Source: Flavonifractor porci
GTDB taxonomy: Bacteria > Bacillota > Clostridia > Oscillospirales > Oscillospiraceae
Assembly (NCBI RefSeq): GCF_037572415.1
Contig: NZ_JBBHLB010000011.1
Span: forward strand, 40,684 to 104,683
Direction of reading: 5' to 3'
DNA length: 64,000 nt
In this document: one piece after another, positions 48,934 through 57,491 of the stretch
Position numbering within the stretch: the stretch's first letter is position 1
Layout of the letters: each line of letters opens with the position of its first letter
Program-made: the position numbers and the translations under genes
The notes under the pieces: model-generated
Database searches by the model: none
What the model saw: the letters and a program-made list of their open reading frames with translations, nothing else
Told to the model about the DNA's origin: nothing

Positions 48934-48957
48934 GGGGGCGGCCTCTGCGCCGCCCCG
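48934..48957. repeat. REP-like palindrome in the leader
   Basis: GGGGGCGGC-CTCT-GCGCCGCCCC, single member of the GTAGGGGC/GCCCC family. It sits within the 318-bp gap, whose other content is the terminator and the promoter above. Confidence 0.7.
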
Positions 48958-49064
48958 TGTCCCGTCTGAACCTGTGTCTGAGCGACCCCCGCCTTTTTCC
49001 GTCTCATGCCGCCCGCAGGGGCGTTTGGTACCATCCACCACTGTGAAAGGAAAAGGAGGTTCCC

Positions 49065-50987
49065 ATGAAGAAGCTGCTTACGATCCTGTTGACGCTGGCG
49101 CTGAGCCTGTCCCTTTCCCTGCCTGCCCTGGCCGCCCCGGCGGAGGAGGCATACCCCCTGGATGAGAAGGCGGCCGCCTGGATGGCCGCCCATCCCGAGG
49201 AGACCGCCCAGATGGAGGCCGGTCTGGACGCCTATGTCCGGGAGATCTGGATCTACGGAAGCGTGGCGGAGATGGCGGAGGACTGGGGGATGTCGGAGGA
49301 GTATGTCCGCACCATGCTGCTGGAGGAACAGGTCCTCCAGATCGTCTATGAGGAGGAAAGGGCCGCCTTCCTGGAGGAATACAAGGCCGCCCATCCCGGA
49401 GTGCTGGAGCAGTTCGACGCCGACGCCTGGTTCCAGCGGATGTATGGGACCCAATACCGTCCGCCGGTGGAGGCCTTTATGGAGGATTACGGCCTGACCA
49501 CCCGGCAGGAATTTGAGGCGTATATGCTCCAGAACTTTGTGGACCATCAGATCCATATCATGGAGATGCAGGACGAGATCGACCAGGCCCTGGCGGAGGA
49601 CCCCCTCGTTCTGGACGGCTTTGACGTGGACGGGTATTTTGCCCGGGAGTATTCCTATTACCAGACGGCCGATGAGTTTATGAACGATTACGACCTGCTG
49701 GACCGGCAGGAGTTTGAGACCTATCTGACCTGGGAATATATCTTCTATTACGACGGTTCGGAGGGGTGGCAGAGCACCGACAGCTGGAAGCAGTCCATGG
49801 GCTGGGTCCCCGGTCAGATGGGGATCATGGTCAACGGCGCTTATCTGGCCTTTGAGGGCGACGCCCTGCCCTATGCCGAGCGGGGAGTCACCTATGTGCC
49901 CGCCGATGTGCTGGGAGAGACTCTGGGCCTTACCCTGACGGGGGACTACGTCCCTCTGCGGGAGACAGCGGAGGCGGCGGGCTGCCTGGTGTGGTGGGAC
50001 CCCGTCTATGAGACCGCCGTGCTCATGGACCCGGCCGCTCTGGCAGAGACGGTGGACAGCCGCTTTACCATCTTCAACCAGATTCTGAATGTCCAGGCCG
50101 GGCAGCGGGAACGCTGGAAGAGCAGGGAACAGGGGGAGATCACCCTCACCCTGTTCGACAGCCTCAACGGCGACCAGACCTACAAGGCCACCTATACCGC
50201 CGACGGCCTGTTCGGCCCGGAGGGCGCCCAAATTGGGGTAAACTATGACCTCTCCCAGATGCTGAGCCAGATGCTGAGTACCATGGACCCGACCTACGGA
50301 ATGGACCCGGAGATCGTGGAAGCGCTGGAGGAGCTGGAACGGGGAGACATTGAGCTGCGGTACGACAGCGCCACCGGCTCCACCGCCTTTACCGCTTCCT
50401 TCCTGCCCGCGCTGCTCACCGCCGCAGGCGTGCCAGACCTGGGACAGAACAGCTGGATCGTCCTGCCCGAAGGGTCGGTCCAGGAGATAGACACGATTCT
50501 GACCTTCCGGGCCGGCGGCATTACCGTGGGCAGTCTGCTGGCTGACAGCTATGCAGCACAGACCGGCCTGTACAACGACCCCGCCCTCTACTGGGAGGAG
50601 GCCCTGGCCGGGGCGGATCAACTGGCAATCTATCTGGGAGACGACGCCTTTACCCGGCAGGGGAATGCCTGGGTGCTGGAGATGGACCCCGCCGCCATGG
50701 GCTGGTACATGGGCTCGGAGGAGTTCAAGCTGGAGTGCGCCTTTCAGGACAGCGGCGCCGTTTCGGGCGCTCTGTGGGTCCAGACCCCGGACGGGGGCAG
50801 CTGGTCCCCCGCCACCCGCCTTGCCCTGGAGTGGACTGTAACGGCCAGCCGGGGCACCATGGAGCTGGAATATCACATCAAAAATCAGATGAAACTGGTG
50901 GTGAACATCACCTCCACCATAACGGAAACCACGGCGCGGCCCGAGACGCTGCCGCCGGAGGACGCCGTTGTCCCGCCCGCCGCCTGA
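49065..50987 (+). CDS. Secreted protein with copper-amine-oxidase-N-like (stalk) domain
   Basis: 640-aa secreted protein. Signal peptide to ALA|AP (residue 23), helical acidic region (about 30-235) with three repeated blocks of the type FMEDYGLTTRQEFEAYML and FMNDYDLLDRQEFETYLTW, then the copper-amine-oxidase-N-like domain (about 260-325; VNGAYLAFEGDALPYAERGV, then TYVPADVLGETLG, DYVPLRETAEAAGCLVWWDP), then a beta-rich C-terminal half. The domain occurs in many clostridial surface proteins. Binding partner unknown. GGAGG before the ATG. Confidence 0.8.
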   Translation: MKKLLTILLTLALSLSLSLPALAAPAEEAYPLDEKAAAWMAAHPEETAQMEAGLDAYVREIWIYGSVAEMAEDWGMSEEYVRTMLLEEQVLQIVYEEERAAFLEEYKAAHPGVLEQFDADAWFQRMYGTQYRPPVEAFMEDYGLTTRQEFEAYMLQNFVDHQIHIMEMQDEIDQALAEDPLVLDGFDVDGYFAREYSYYQTADEFMNDYDLLDRQEFETYLTWEYIFYYDGSEGWQSTDSWKQSMGWVPGQMGIMVNGAYLAFEGDALPYAERGVTYVPADVLGETLGLTLTGDYVPLRETAEAAGCLVWWDPVYETAVLMDPAALAETVDSRFTIFNQILNVQAGQRERWKSREQGEITLTLFDSLNGDQTYKATYTADGLFGPEGAQIGVNYDLSQMLSQMLSTMDPTYGMDPEIVEALEELERGDIELRYDSATGSTAFTASFLPALLTAAGVPDLGQNSWIVLPEGSVQEIDTILTFRAGGITVGSLLADSYAAQTGLYNDPALYWEEALAGADQLAIYLGDDAFTRQGNAWVLEMDPAAMGWYMGSEEFKLECAFQDSGAVSGALWVQTPDGGSWSPATRLALEWTVTASRGTMELEYHIKNQMKLVVNITSTITETTARPETLPPEDAVVPPAA

Positions 50988-51019
50988 CGGGCCCCACCTG
51001 ACAAGAAGGACTGATACCA

Positions 51020-53263
51020 TTGGCAAAGAAAAAGGACCCCCAGGAGGGGGCGAAGAAGGTCAACAACCCCAACGTTATGGGCCTGCGGCCCGAGGTGCTG
51101 GAGCAGCCCATCACCGAGACGCTGGAGCTCAACTATATGCCCTACGCCATGAGCGTTATCGTCTCCCGGGCCATCCCGGAGATCGACGGGTTCAAGCCCT
51201 CCCACCGCAAGCTGCTGTACACCATGTACCAGATGCACCTGCTGGGCGGCAGCCGCACCAAGAGCGCCAACGTGGTGGGCCAGACCATGAAACTCAACCC
51301 CCACGGCGACGCTGCCATCTACGACACCATGGTGCGCCTCTCCCGGGGCTACGGCGCCCTGCTCCACCCCCTGGTGGACTCCAAGGGCAACTTCGGTAAG
51401 GTGTACTCCCGGGACATGGCCTGGGCGGCCAGCCGTTACACCGAGGTGCGGCTGGACCCCATCTGCGCCGAGCTCTTCCGGGACATCGACCAGGATACGG
51501 TGGACTTTGTGGACAACTACGACGGCTCCATGAAGGAGCCCACCCTGCTGCCCACCACCTTCCCCAACGTGCTGGTGAGCGCCAACCAGGGCATTGCCGT
51601 GGGCATGGCCTCCAACCTGTGCGGCTTCAACCTGGGGGAGGTATGCGACGCCGCGGCGGCCTTTTTGAAAAATCCACAGGTCAACCTGATGGAGCATCTG
51701 AAAGCTCCCGATTTCCCCACCGGCGGCGAGCTTTTGTACGATGAGGCCGCTTTAAAGCAGATCTACGCCACCGGCCGGGGCTCCTTCCAGGTGCGGGCCC
51801 GGTGGCGCTACCTCAAGAGTGAAAATCTCATTGAGGTGTATGAGATCCCCTACACCACCACGGTGGAGGCCATCATGGACAAGGTGGCCGAGCTCATCAA
51901 GGCGGGCAAGATCAAAGAGATCGCCGATATGCGGGACGAGACCGACCTGAACGGCCTGAAAATCACCATCGACCTGAAGCGGGGCACCGACCCGGACAAG
52001 CTGATGGCCAAGCTGTTCAAGTCCACCACCCTCCAGGACGCCTGCTCCTGCAACTTCAATATCCTCATTGCCGGGATGCCCCGTGTGATGGGTGTGGGCG
52101 AGATTCTGGAGGAGTGGACCGGCTGGCGGATGGACGGCGTGCGCCGCCGGACCTACTATGTGATGAAGAAGAAGCAGGAGAAGCTCCACCTGCTCAAGGG
52201 CCTGAAAAAGATCCTGCTGGACATCGACCGGGCCATCAAGATCATCCGGGAGACCGAGGAGGACGCCGAGGTGGTGCCCAACCTGATGATCGGCTTCGGC
52301 ATCGACTCTGTCCAGGCGGAATACGTGGCCGACATCAAGCTGCGCAACATCAACAAGGAGTATATCCTCAAGCGCATTGAAGAAGTGGCCGGGCTGGAGG
52401 AGGAGATCGCCGACCTCCAGGACATCGTCAACAACCCGGGCCGCATCAAGAAGATCATCACCACTGAGCTGGCGGCGGTGAAAAAGAAGTATGCCTCTCC
52501 CCGGCGCACCGAGATCGTCTACGACTATCAGGCCGCCGGCGCTGTGGAGGAGGAGGACGATACCCCCGACTATCCCGTCCATGTGTTCTGCTCCAGGGAG
52601 GGCTACTTCAAGAAGATCACCCCCCAGTCCCTGCGGATGAGCAGCGAGCAGAAGTACAAGGAGGGGGACGGCCCCTGGCTGCACTGGGAGGGGAACAACC
52701 GGGATATGCTGCTGGTGTTTACCGACAAGCAGCAGTGCTACAAGGCCCCCCTCAGCGAGTTCGACGACGCCAAAGCCAGCGTACTGGGCGACTTTTTGGC
52801 CACCAAGCTGGGCATGGACCCCGGGGAGAGCTTCGTGTGGGCCTGCCTCACCAGCGACTACTCCGGACACCTGCTCTTCTTCTTTGAAAACGGCAAGGTG
52901 GCCCGGGTAGAGGTGGCCGCCTACCAGACGCAGACCAAGCGGAGAAAGCTCACCGGCGCCTACTCCGACAAGTCTCCCCTGGCCGCTGCCCTCCACATCA
53001 GGGAGGACCTGGAGGTGGCGGTCACCTCCACCGAGGGCCGGTGCCTGGTGTTCCACACCGCCGCACTCACACCCAAGACCACCCGCTCCACCCAGGGCGT
53101 CAACGTCATGACCCTCAAGCCCAAGTGGAAGGTGGAAAAGGCCGTTCCGCTGACGGACACCACCATTGTCAACGCCGCCCGGTACCGGGCACGGTCCCTG
53201 CCGGTGGCGGGCGCCCTGCTGAAGGAGGAGGACCGGGGCGAGGAACAGATCAGCCTGCTGTGA
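51020..53263 (+). CDS. Type IIA topoisomerase A subunit (ParC/GyrA-like)
   Basis: 747-aa partner of the B subunit at 44202. N-terminal winged-helix domain with catalytic Tyr in AWAASRYTEVRL (about 137), a normal QRR/DNA gate region (SRAIPEIDGFKPSHRKLLYT, NPHGDAAIYDTMVRLS), long coiled coil (about 340-500), and a C-terminal beta-pinwheel region without a recognisable GyrA box, so more ParC-like. Starts with TTG at 51020, eleven bases after AAGAAGGA and 32 bases after the preceding stop, so it may share that transcript. Confidence 0.9.
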   Translation: MAKKKDPQEGAKKVNNPNVMGLRPEVLEQPITETLELNYMPYAMSVIVSRAIPEIDGFKPSHRKLLYTMYQMHLLGGSRTKSANVVGQTMKLNPHGDAAIYDTMVRLSRGYGALLHPLVDSKGNFGKVYSRDMAWAASRYTEVRLDPICAELFRDIDQDTVDFVDNYDGSMKEPTLLPTTFPNVLVSANQGIAVGMASNLCGFNLGEVCDAAAAFLKNPQVNLMEHLKAPDFPTGGELLYDEAALKQIYATGRGSFQVRARWRYLKSENLIEVYEIPYTTTVEAIMDKVAELIKAGKIKEIADMRDETDLNGLKITIDLKRGTDPDKLMAKLFKSTTLQDACSCNFNILIAGMPRVMGVGEILEEWTGWRMDGVRRRTYYVMKKKQEKLHLLKGLKKILLDIDRAIKIIRETEEDAEVVPNLMIGFGIDSVQAEYVADIKLRNINKEYILKRIEEVAGLEEEIADLQDIVNNPGRIKKIITTELAAVKKKYASPRRTEIVYDYQAAGAVEEEDDTPDYPVHVFCSREGYFKKITPQSLRMSSEQKYKEGDGPWLHWEGNNRDMLLVFTDKQQCYKAPLSEFDDAKASVLGDFLATKLGMDPGESFVWACLTSDYSGHLLFFFENGKVARVEVAAYQTQTKRRKLTGAYSDKSPLAAALHIREDLEVAVTSTEGRCLVFHTAALTPKTTRSTQGVNVMTLKPKWKVEKAVPLTDTTIVNAARYRARSLPVAGALLKEEDRGEEQISLL

Positions 53264-53290
53264 TTCTGGAAGAGAAATGAGGAATACCCG

Positions 53291-54157
53291 TTGAAACACA
53301 CTGTGAGTTATTATGTAAAAAGCTATGCCATCATCACACTGGGCTCCATCCTGTACGCTCTGGCCTTTAACATCTTCTACGCCCCCAACCTGGTGGCCAT
53401 GGGTGGCCTCACCGGTCTGGGCCAGGTGCTCAATGCCATTATCCCTGTCCTGCCGGTGGGCACCATGGTGTTCGTCATGAACGTACCCCTCTTCTTCCTG
53501 GGGTGGAAGTACATCGGGGGGCACCTGCTGGTGTCCTCCCTGTACGCCATGACCTTCAGCTCCTTTGCCATCGACGTGCTGGATATGATCTACCGCTTCC
53601 CTCCCATGGATACCATGCTGGCCTCCATCTTCGGCGGAGTTTTGCTGGGGGCGGGCATTGGCCTGGTGTTTTCCAAGGGGGCTACCACCGGCGGCACCGA
53701 TCTCATTGCCCGTCTGCTCAAGCTGAAGTTTGCCTGGCTGCCCATGGGCACTCTGGTGCTGATCCCTGATTTCATCGTCATTGCCCTGGCCGCCATGGCC
53801 TTTAACAAGGTGGAGACCGCCCTGTACGGCGTGGTGTCCCTCTATATCACCACCAAGGTGATGGACACCGTTCTGTACGGCCTGGACAGCTCCAAGGTGG
53901 CCTATATCATCAGCGACTCCTACCGGGAGATCGCCGACGCCATCATTGCCATGGACCGGGGAGCAACCCTCCTCCACGGCGAGGGAGTCTACTCCGGCAA
54001 TGAAAAAAAGGTGCTGATGGTGGCCTTCAAGCAAAAGGAGATCGTGCCCCTGAAGGAGAAGGTCAACGAGATCGATCCCCGGGCGTTCCTCATTGTGTGT
54101 GACGCCCACGATGTGCTGGGCGAGGGCTTCCGCACCTACAGCAAGGATGATATTTAA
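53291..54157 (+). CDS. YitT-family membrane protein (DUF161/DUF2179)
   Basis: 288 aa. Five or six membrane helices (about 8-215; NIFYAPNLVAMGGLTGLGQV, GAGIGLVFSKGATTGGTDLI) then a cytoplasmic DUF2179 domain (about 215-288; RGATLLHGEGVYSGNEKKVL). Widespread in Firmicutes; transport function proposed but not defined. Starts with TTG at 53291, eleven bases after GAGGA, 27 bp after the topoisomerase gene. Confidence 0.88.
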   Translation: MKHTVSYYVKSYAIITLGSILYALAFNIFYAPNLVAMGGLTGLGQVLNAIIPVLPVGTMVFVMNVPLFFLGWKYIGGHLLVSSLYAMTFSSFAIDVLDMIYRFPPMDTMLASIFGGVLLGAGIGLVFSKGATTGGTDLIARLLKLKFAWLPMGTLVLIPDFIVIALAAMAFNKVETALYGVVSLYITTKVMDTVLYGLDSSKVAYIISDSYREIADAIIAMDRGATLLHGEGVYSGNEKKVLMVAFKQKEIVPLKEKVNEIDPRAFLIVCDAHDVLGEGFRTYSKDDI

Positions 54158-54187
54158 TTGACTCCCGCAGAGAAAGGAAGGGTTTCC

Positions 54188-54778
54188 ATGACGGATTTCA
54201 CCAAGGTAAAGGCCAACCTGGAGAAGCGGGGCTATACCGTGTCCTGCTTTGCCACGGCGGCGGAGGCCGCCGACTATCTGGACGGTAAGCTGGACGGCAG
54301 GACCATCGGCATCGGCGGTTCGGTGACCGTCCGGGAGATGGGCCTTCTGGACCGGCTCAAAGCCCACAACACCGTGGTCTCCCACTGGGAGGGGGACCGC
54401 AAGGAGGATGCCGCCTTTACCCAGGTCTACCTGTGCTCGGTGAACGCTCTGGCGGAGACCGGCGAGATGGTGAACATTGACGGGGTGGGCAACCGCATTG
54501 CCTCTACCGTGTTCGGCCATGAGGAGCTCTATCTGTTGGTGGGCCGCAACAAGCTGGCTCCCAACTACGACGGGGCGGTGTGGCGGGCCCGCAATGTGGC
54601 CTCGCCTAAAAACGCCATCCGCCTCCAGCGCAAGACCCCCTGCGCCGTCAAGGGGGACAAGTGCTACGACTGCAGCAGCCCCGAGCGGCTGTGCCGGGGC
54701 ATGACGGTGCTGTGGCAGGCATCCAACGGCATCGGACGTACCGAGGTGGTACTGATCGACGAGGACCTGGGCTTTTGA
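54188..54778 (+). CDS. LUD-domain protein (LutC-like)
   Basis: 196-aa LUD (DUF162) domain protein. Signature parts are IGIGGSVTVREMGLLDRLK, GVGNRIASTVFGHEELYLL and GRNKLAPNYDGAVWRARNVA. In LutC, part of the lactate-oxidising LutABC complex, the fold is the same, but LutA and LutB are not seen nearby. A C-terminal CYDCSSPERLC Cys cluster could hold a metal or Fe-S cluster. AAGGAAGGG before the ATG at 54188. Confidence 0.86.
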   Translation: MTDFTKVKANLEKRGYTVSCFATAAEAADYLDGKLDGRTIGIGGSVTVREMGLLDRLKAHNTVVSHWEGDRKEDAAFTQVYLCSVNALAETGEMVNIDGVGNRIASTVFGHEELYLLVGRNKLAPNYDGAVWRARNVASPKNAIRLQRKTPCAVKGDKCYDCSSPERLCRGMTVLWQASNGIGRTEVVLIDEDLGF

Positions 54779-54800
54779 GTGAGGAAAGGGGGCGGGGCCT

Positions 54801-55859
54801 GTGAAAAAGTACATACCGGCTCTGGCCCTGAGTCTGGCTCTGCTGCTGGGCGGGTGCTCCCTGTCGGGGCAGGCCTATACGGTGGTGGAGCCCCACGCGG
54901 AGCATCCCGCACTGGGCGAAAATGAGTCCACCATCAAGGCCAGCACCTACTCTGAGCTGGTCAACGGCGTGCTGTTCTTTGTCTCCCAGGGGGTGGAGGA
55001 GGGCGTCATCCAGATCACCGACTATAACGGCGACGTGGAGGACGACCTGAACCGGGCCTGCCTGGAGGTGGCCAAGGACGACCCCCTGGGGGCCTATGCG
55101 GTGGACTTCATCAAGAACGACTATACCACCATCATCACCACCTATGAGGCCACCATCACCATCTCCTACCGCCGCTCCCCCGAGCAGGTGAGCAGCCTGG
55201 TGAACATCACCGGCACCAGCGCCATTCGGGAGGAGGCGGTCCAGGCCCTGTCGGCTTTCAAGACCGAACTGGCTCTGCGGGTGGGCTACTTTACCGGGGA
55301 TGCCGCCGCGGTGGAGGAACAGGTGCGCCAGGCTTACTATGACACCCCTGAGACCGCTCTGGGGATGCCGGAGTGCTCGGTGGAGCTCTATCCCAAAACC
55401 GACACCGGCACCCAGCGCATCGTGGAGATCCTGCTGGACTACCCGGAGGAGCCCACGGCCCTCCAGCAGAAGCGCCAGCAGCTTCAGGAGAAGTCGGCGG
55501 CCATCCTCACCCCCATCCAGCACCAGATCGCCAGCCGGCGGCTGGACCTGCTGATGGGGACGCTGCCCAACGTGGTGCAGGTGGACCTGAAAACCGGCGG
55601 TGCCACCGCCTGGGACGCGCTGGTGGGGAAGGGCGCCAATGATGAGGGCCTGGCCCTGGCCTTCCAGCTGCTGTGCGACGGCCTGGGCCTGAAGGGACAG
55701 ATCGTAGAGGGTACCCTGCAGGGAAAGCCCCACTTTTTCAATCAGGTGAGCCGCAACGGCCAGACCGTGTGGGTGGATCTGAGCCGCAGTACCAGCCAGA
55801 CCTGGACGGCGGCCCAAATGGCTGAAATGGGCTATCAATGGCAGGACCAGGAGGCCTGA
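54801..55859 (+). CDS. Lipoprotein with a transglutaminase-like C-terminus
   Basis: 352 aa. Lipobox LLLGGCS with Cys at residue 19 (a substrate for LspA). The central region is helical (about 160-260); the C-terminus (about 265-340) resembles a transglutaminase-like fold with ANDEGLALAFQLLCDGLGL, HFFNQVSRNGQTVWVDLS (His and Asp in the usual order) but no catalytic Cys in the first helix, so it may be inactive. Starts GTG at 54801, fourteen bases after AAAGGGGG. Confidence 0.7.
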   Translation: MKKYIPALALSLALLLGGCSLSGQAYTVVEPHAEHPALGENESTIKASTYSELVNGVLFFVSQGVEEGVIQITDYNGDVEDDLNRACLEVAKDDPLGAYAVDFIKNDYTTIITTYEATITISYRRSPEQVSSLVNITGTSAIREEAVQALSAFKTELALRVGYFTGDAAAVEEQVRQAYYDTPETALGMPECSVELYPKTDTGTQRIVEILLDYPEEPTALQQKRQQLQEKSAAILTPIQHQIASRRLDLLMGTLPNVVQVDLKTGGATAWDALVGKGANDEGLALAFQLLCDGLGLKGQIVEGTLQGKPHFFNQVSRNGQTVWVDLSRSTSQTWTAAQMAEMGYQWQDQEA

Positions 55860-55889
55860 AAAGAAAAAATAAAAAATTGAAAAATTCCC

Positions 55890-55918
55890 TTGACATTGGC
55901 GGCACGGATTGCTATAAT
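55890..55918 (+). promoter_or_regulatory. tRNA-Gly promoter
   Basis: TTGACA (55890-55895), 17-base spacer, TATAAT (55913-55918): full consensus, 14 bases before the tRNA. Confidence 0.9.
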
Positions 55919-55932
55919 AACATCCGTCGCTT

Positions 55933-56008
55933 GCAGGTGTAGCTCATCTGGTAGAGCGCCACCTTGCCAAGGTGGAGGTAGCGAGTTCGAGCCTCGTCAC
56001 CTGCTCCA
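55933..56008 (+). tRNA. tRNA-Gly(GCC)
   Basis: Full cloverleaf: acceptor GCAGGTG pairs with CACCTGC, D arm GCTC...GAGC, anticodon stem CCACC/GGTGG with loop TTGCCAA (anticodon GCC), T arm with TTCGAGC, discriminator T, and encoded CCA. Confidence 0.97.
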
Positions 56009-56009
56009 G

Positions 56010-56051
56010 AAAAAAGAAACAGCACTCCATTCGGAGTGCTGTTTCTTTTTT
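56010..56051 (+). terminator. Terminator after tRNA-Gly
   Basis: 19-bp stem AAAAAAGAAACAGCACTCC with its complement and a TTTTTT tail. Confidence 0.92.
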
Positions 56052-56130
56052 CATTCCTGGGAAATTAAAATGCTCAGGGCAAAAGCGCCGCCGGCCCGAA
56101 GGGCCGGTTTCTGGATTTCATAAGAACAAA

Positions 56131-56161
56131 AACGCAGGACATCCTTTGGATGTCCTGCGTT
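56131..56161 (-). terminator. Terminator of the 56.2-kb minus-strand gene
   Basis: 14-bp stem AACGCAGGACATCC with loop TTT, followed by TTTTTG on the minus strand. Confidence 0.85.
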
Positions 56162-56171
56162 CTGTTTTCGA

Positions 56172-56510
56172 TTACCCCAGGAAGAACCGGGCCGCCACCG
56201 CCGCCACGGCGGTGAGCATCCCCGCCGACGCGATGAGATCGGCGGCCAGGGCCAGGTCCAGCCCGCGGCGGGGCCGGGTGGGCTCCTCCGGCGCGGAGAG
56301 TTCCTCCGGGACCTCTTCCACCGCAGGCTCCCCTTCCAGGGCCCGGCGGCAGGCCTCAAAGTCCAGCACCTTTCCCTCCAGGCAGGCGGACTTCCGCCGG
56401 GGCAGTACGGTATAGCACACCGTCTCCTGACCCACGCAGGCCTTTTGGTCCGACTCACTTGCGTATCCTGTGATCCGTCTGGCGTCCAGATTCAGATAAA
56501 TGGTCTCCAT
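56172..56510 (-). CDS. Hypothetical protein with C-terminal membrane segment
   Basis: 112 aa. The N-terminus METIYLNLDARRITGYASES reads as a short beta domain, followed by a Cys-containing middle (CVGQETVCYTVLPRRK), an acidic Glu/Pro linker and a C-terminal hydrophobic helix (DLIASAGMLTAVAAVAARFF). No family recognised. CAGGAGGG before the ATG at 56510; an in-frame extension to 56633 has no ribosome site. Ends before a terminator. Confidence 0.72.
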   Translation of the reverse strand: METIYLNLDARRITGYASESDQKACVGQETVCYTVLPRRKSACLEGKVLDFEACRRALEGEPAVEEVPEELSAPEEPTRPRRGLDLALAADLIASAGMLTAVAAVAARFFLG

Positions 56511-56746
56511 ACCGTTTCCCTCCTGTTGTTCCGGCGTTTGATCCCAGTATACGGGATAAGGTGTCCTATAAAACGTACTTTGCAAGGACCCTTGTACTTT
56601 TCTGACGGCGCAGAGCGGCAAAAAGTTCCCCACACAGCATTAGAACTTTTGTTCGCACTCAGTATACAACATACGTTCGATTTTTGCAAGCACTTTTTTG
56701 AGAGAAAATGTGAAACCGCAGGGTTCAGAAAAAGGGGCTATTTTCC

Positions 56747-56775
56747 TTGCAACCGGGGAAAAGATTTGATATACT
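56747..56775 (+). promoter_or_regulatory. aroK promoter
   Basis: TTGCAA (56747-56752), 17-base spacer, TATACT (56770-56775). Predicted start near 56782, which makes the ATG at 56791 nearly leaderless and favours the GTG at 56812. Confidence 0.75.
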
Positions 56776-56811
56776 GGCAAAGATCATGACATGGGAAAGG
56801 ATGACCCCGCT

Positions 56812-57315
56812 GTGGAGTATCAAAACGTTACCTTGATCGGAATGCCCGGCTCGGGCAAGAGCACCGTGGGGGTGCTGCTGGCCAAGACGCTGGGCTATCG
56901 CTTTGTGGACGCCGATCTGCTCATCCAGCAGCGGGAGGGCGCCCTGCTCCAGGACATCCTGGACCAGCGGGGCGTGGAGGCCTTCCTGGACGTGGAGGAG
57001 GGCGTCATCCGGGATCTGGACTGTACCCGCACCGTCATCGCCCCCGGCGGCAGCGCAATTTGCCGGGAGGAGGCCGCCCGCCATCTCAAGGAGCTGGGGC
57101 TGGTGGTGTATCTCCATGTGCCTCTGGAGGAGCTGGAGCGGCGCATCCGCAACATTACCACCCGGGGCATTGCCATGTCCCCCGGCCAGACGCTGGCCGA
57201 CGTGTACGCCGCCCGGGAGCCTCTGTACCGCAAATACGCCGACCTGACGGTGGATGTGACGGGGGGAAATACCCTGGAGCAGACGGTGGCGGCAGTGGTG
57301 GCCCGGCTGGGCTGA
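56812..57315 (+). CDS. aroK: Shikimate kinase
   Basis: 167-aa P-loop kinase making shikimate-3-phosphate. Walker A is LIGMPGSGKSTVGVLLAK (near the N-terminus), FVDADLLIQ supplies the shikimate-binding Asp, APGGSAICREE the GG loop, and REPLYRKYADLTVDV the lid region. Start taken as GTG at 56812, ten bases after GGAAAGGA; an ATG at 56791 lies almost on the transcription start. Rest of the shikimate pathway is not in the window. Confidence 0.93.
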   Translation: MEYQNVTLIGMPGSGKSTVGVLLAKTLGYRFVDADLLIQQREGALLQDILDQRGVEAFLDVEEGVIRDLDCTRTVIAPGGSAICREEAARHLKELGLVVYLHVPLEELERRIRNITTRGIAMSPGQTLADVYAAREPLYRKYADLTVDVTGGNTLEQTVAAVVARLG

Positions 57316-57375
57316 CCGCCCCTTGTATTTTTTTGAAATAATGATATACTATATTCCAGTAAACGATCATGTACG

Positions 57376-57417
57376 AAATGCCCGCCGGCTGGCCGGCGGG
57401 CTTCGTCGTGTTTTTTC
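57376..57417 (+). terminator. Terminator between aroK and the DEAD-box gene
   Basis: 9-10-bp GCCCGCCGG stem with a CTGG loop, followed after a few bases by TTTTTT. It could also be a leader attenuator of the helicase. Confidence 0.65.
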
Positions 57418-57491
57418 TGCCTCCGCGCGGCAGTTTTATTTTTTGTGCCCCCGGCGCGGAAGGGGCATTTCTGAGGAAAGGAACGAACCGC

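Noticed and set aside
51752..54814. 1020-codon minus-strand open frame opposite the topoisomerase A, YitT and LUD genes
   Set aside because: It crosses three well-supported genes and has no signal, motif or ribosome site; a GC-driven shadow.
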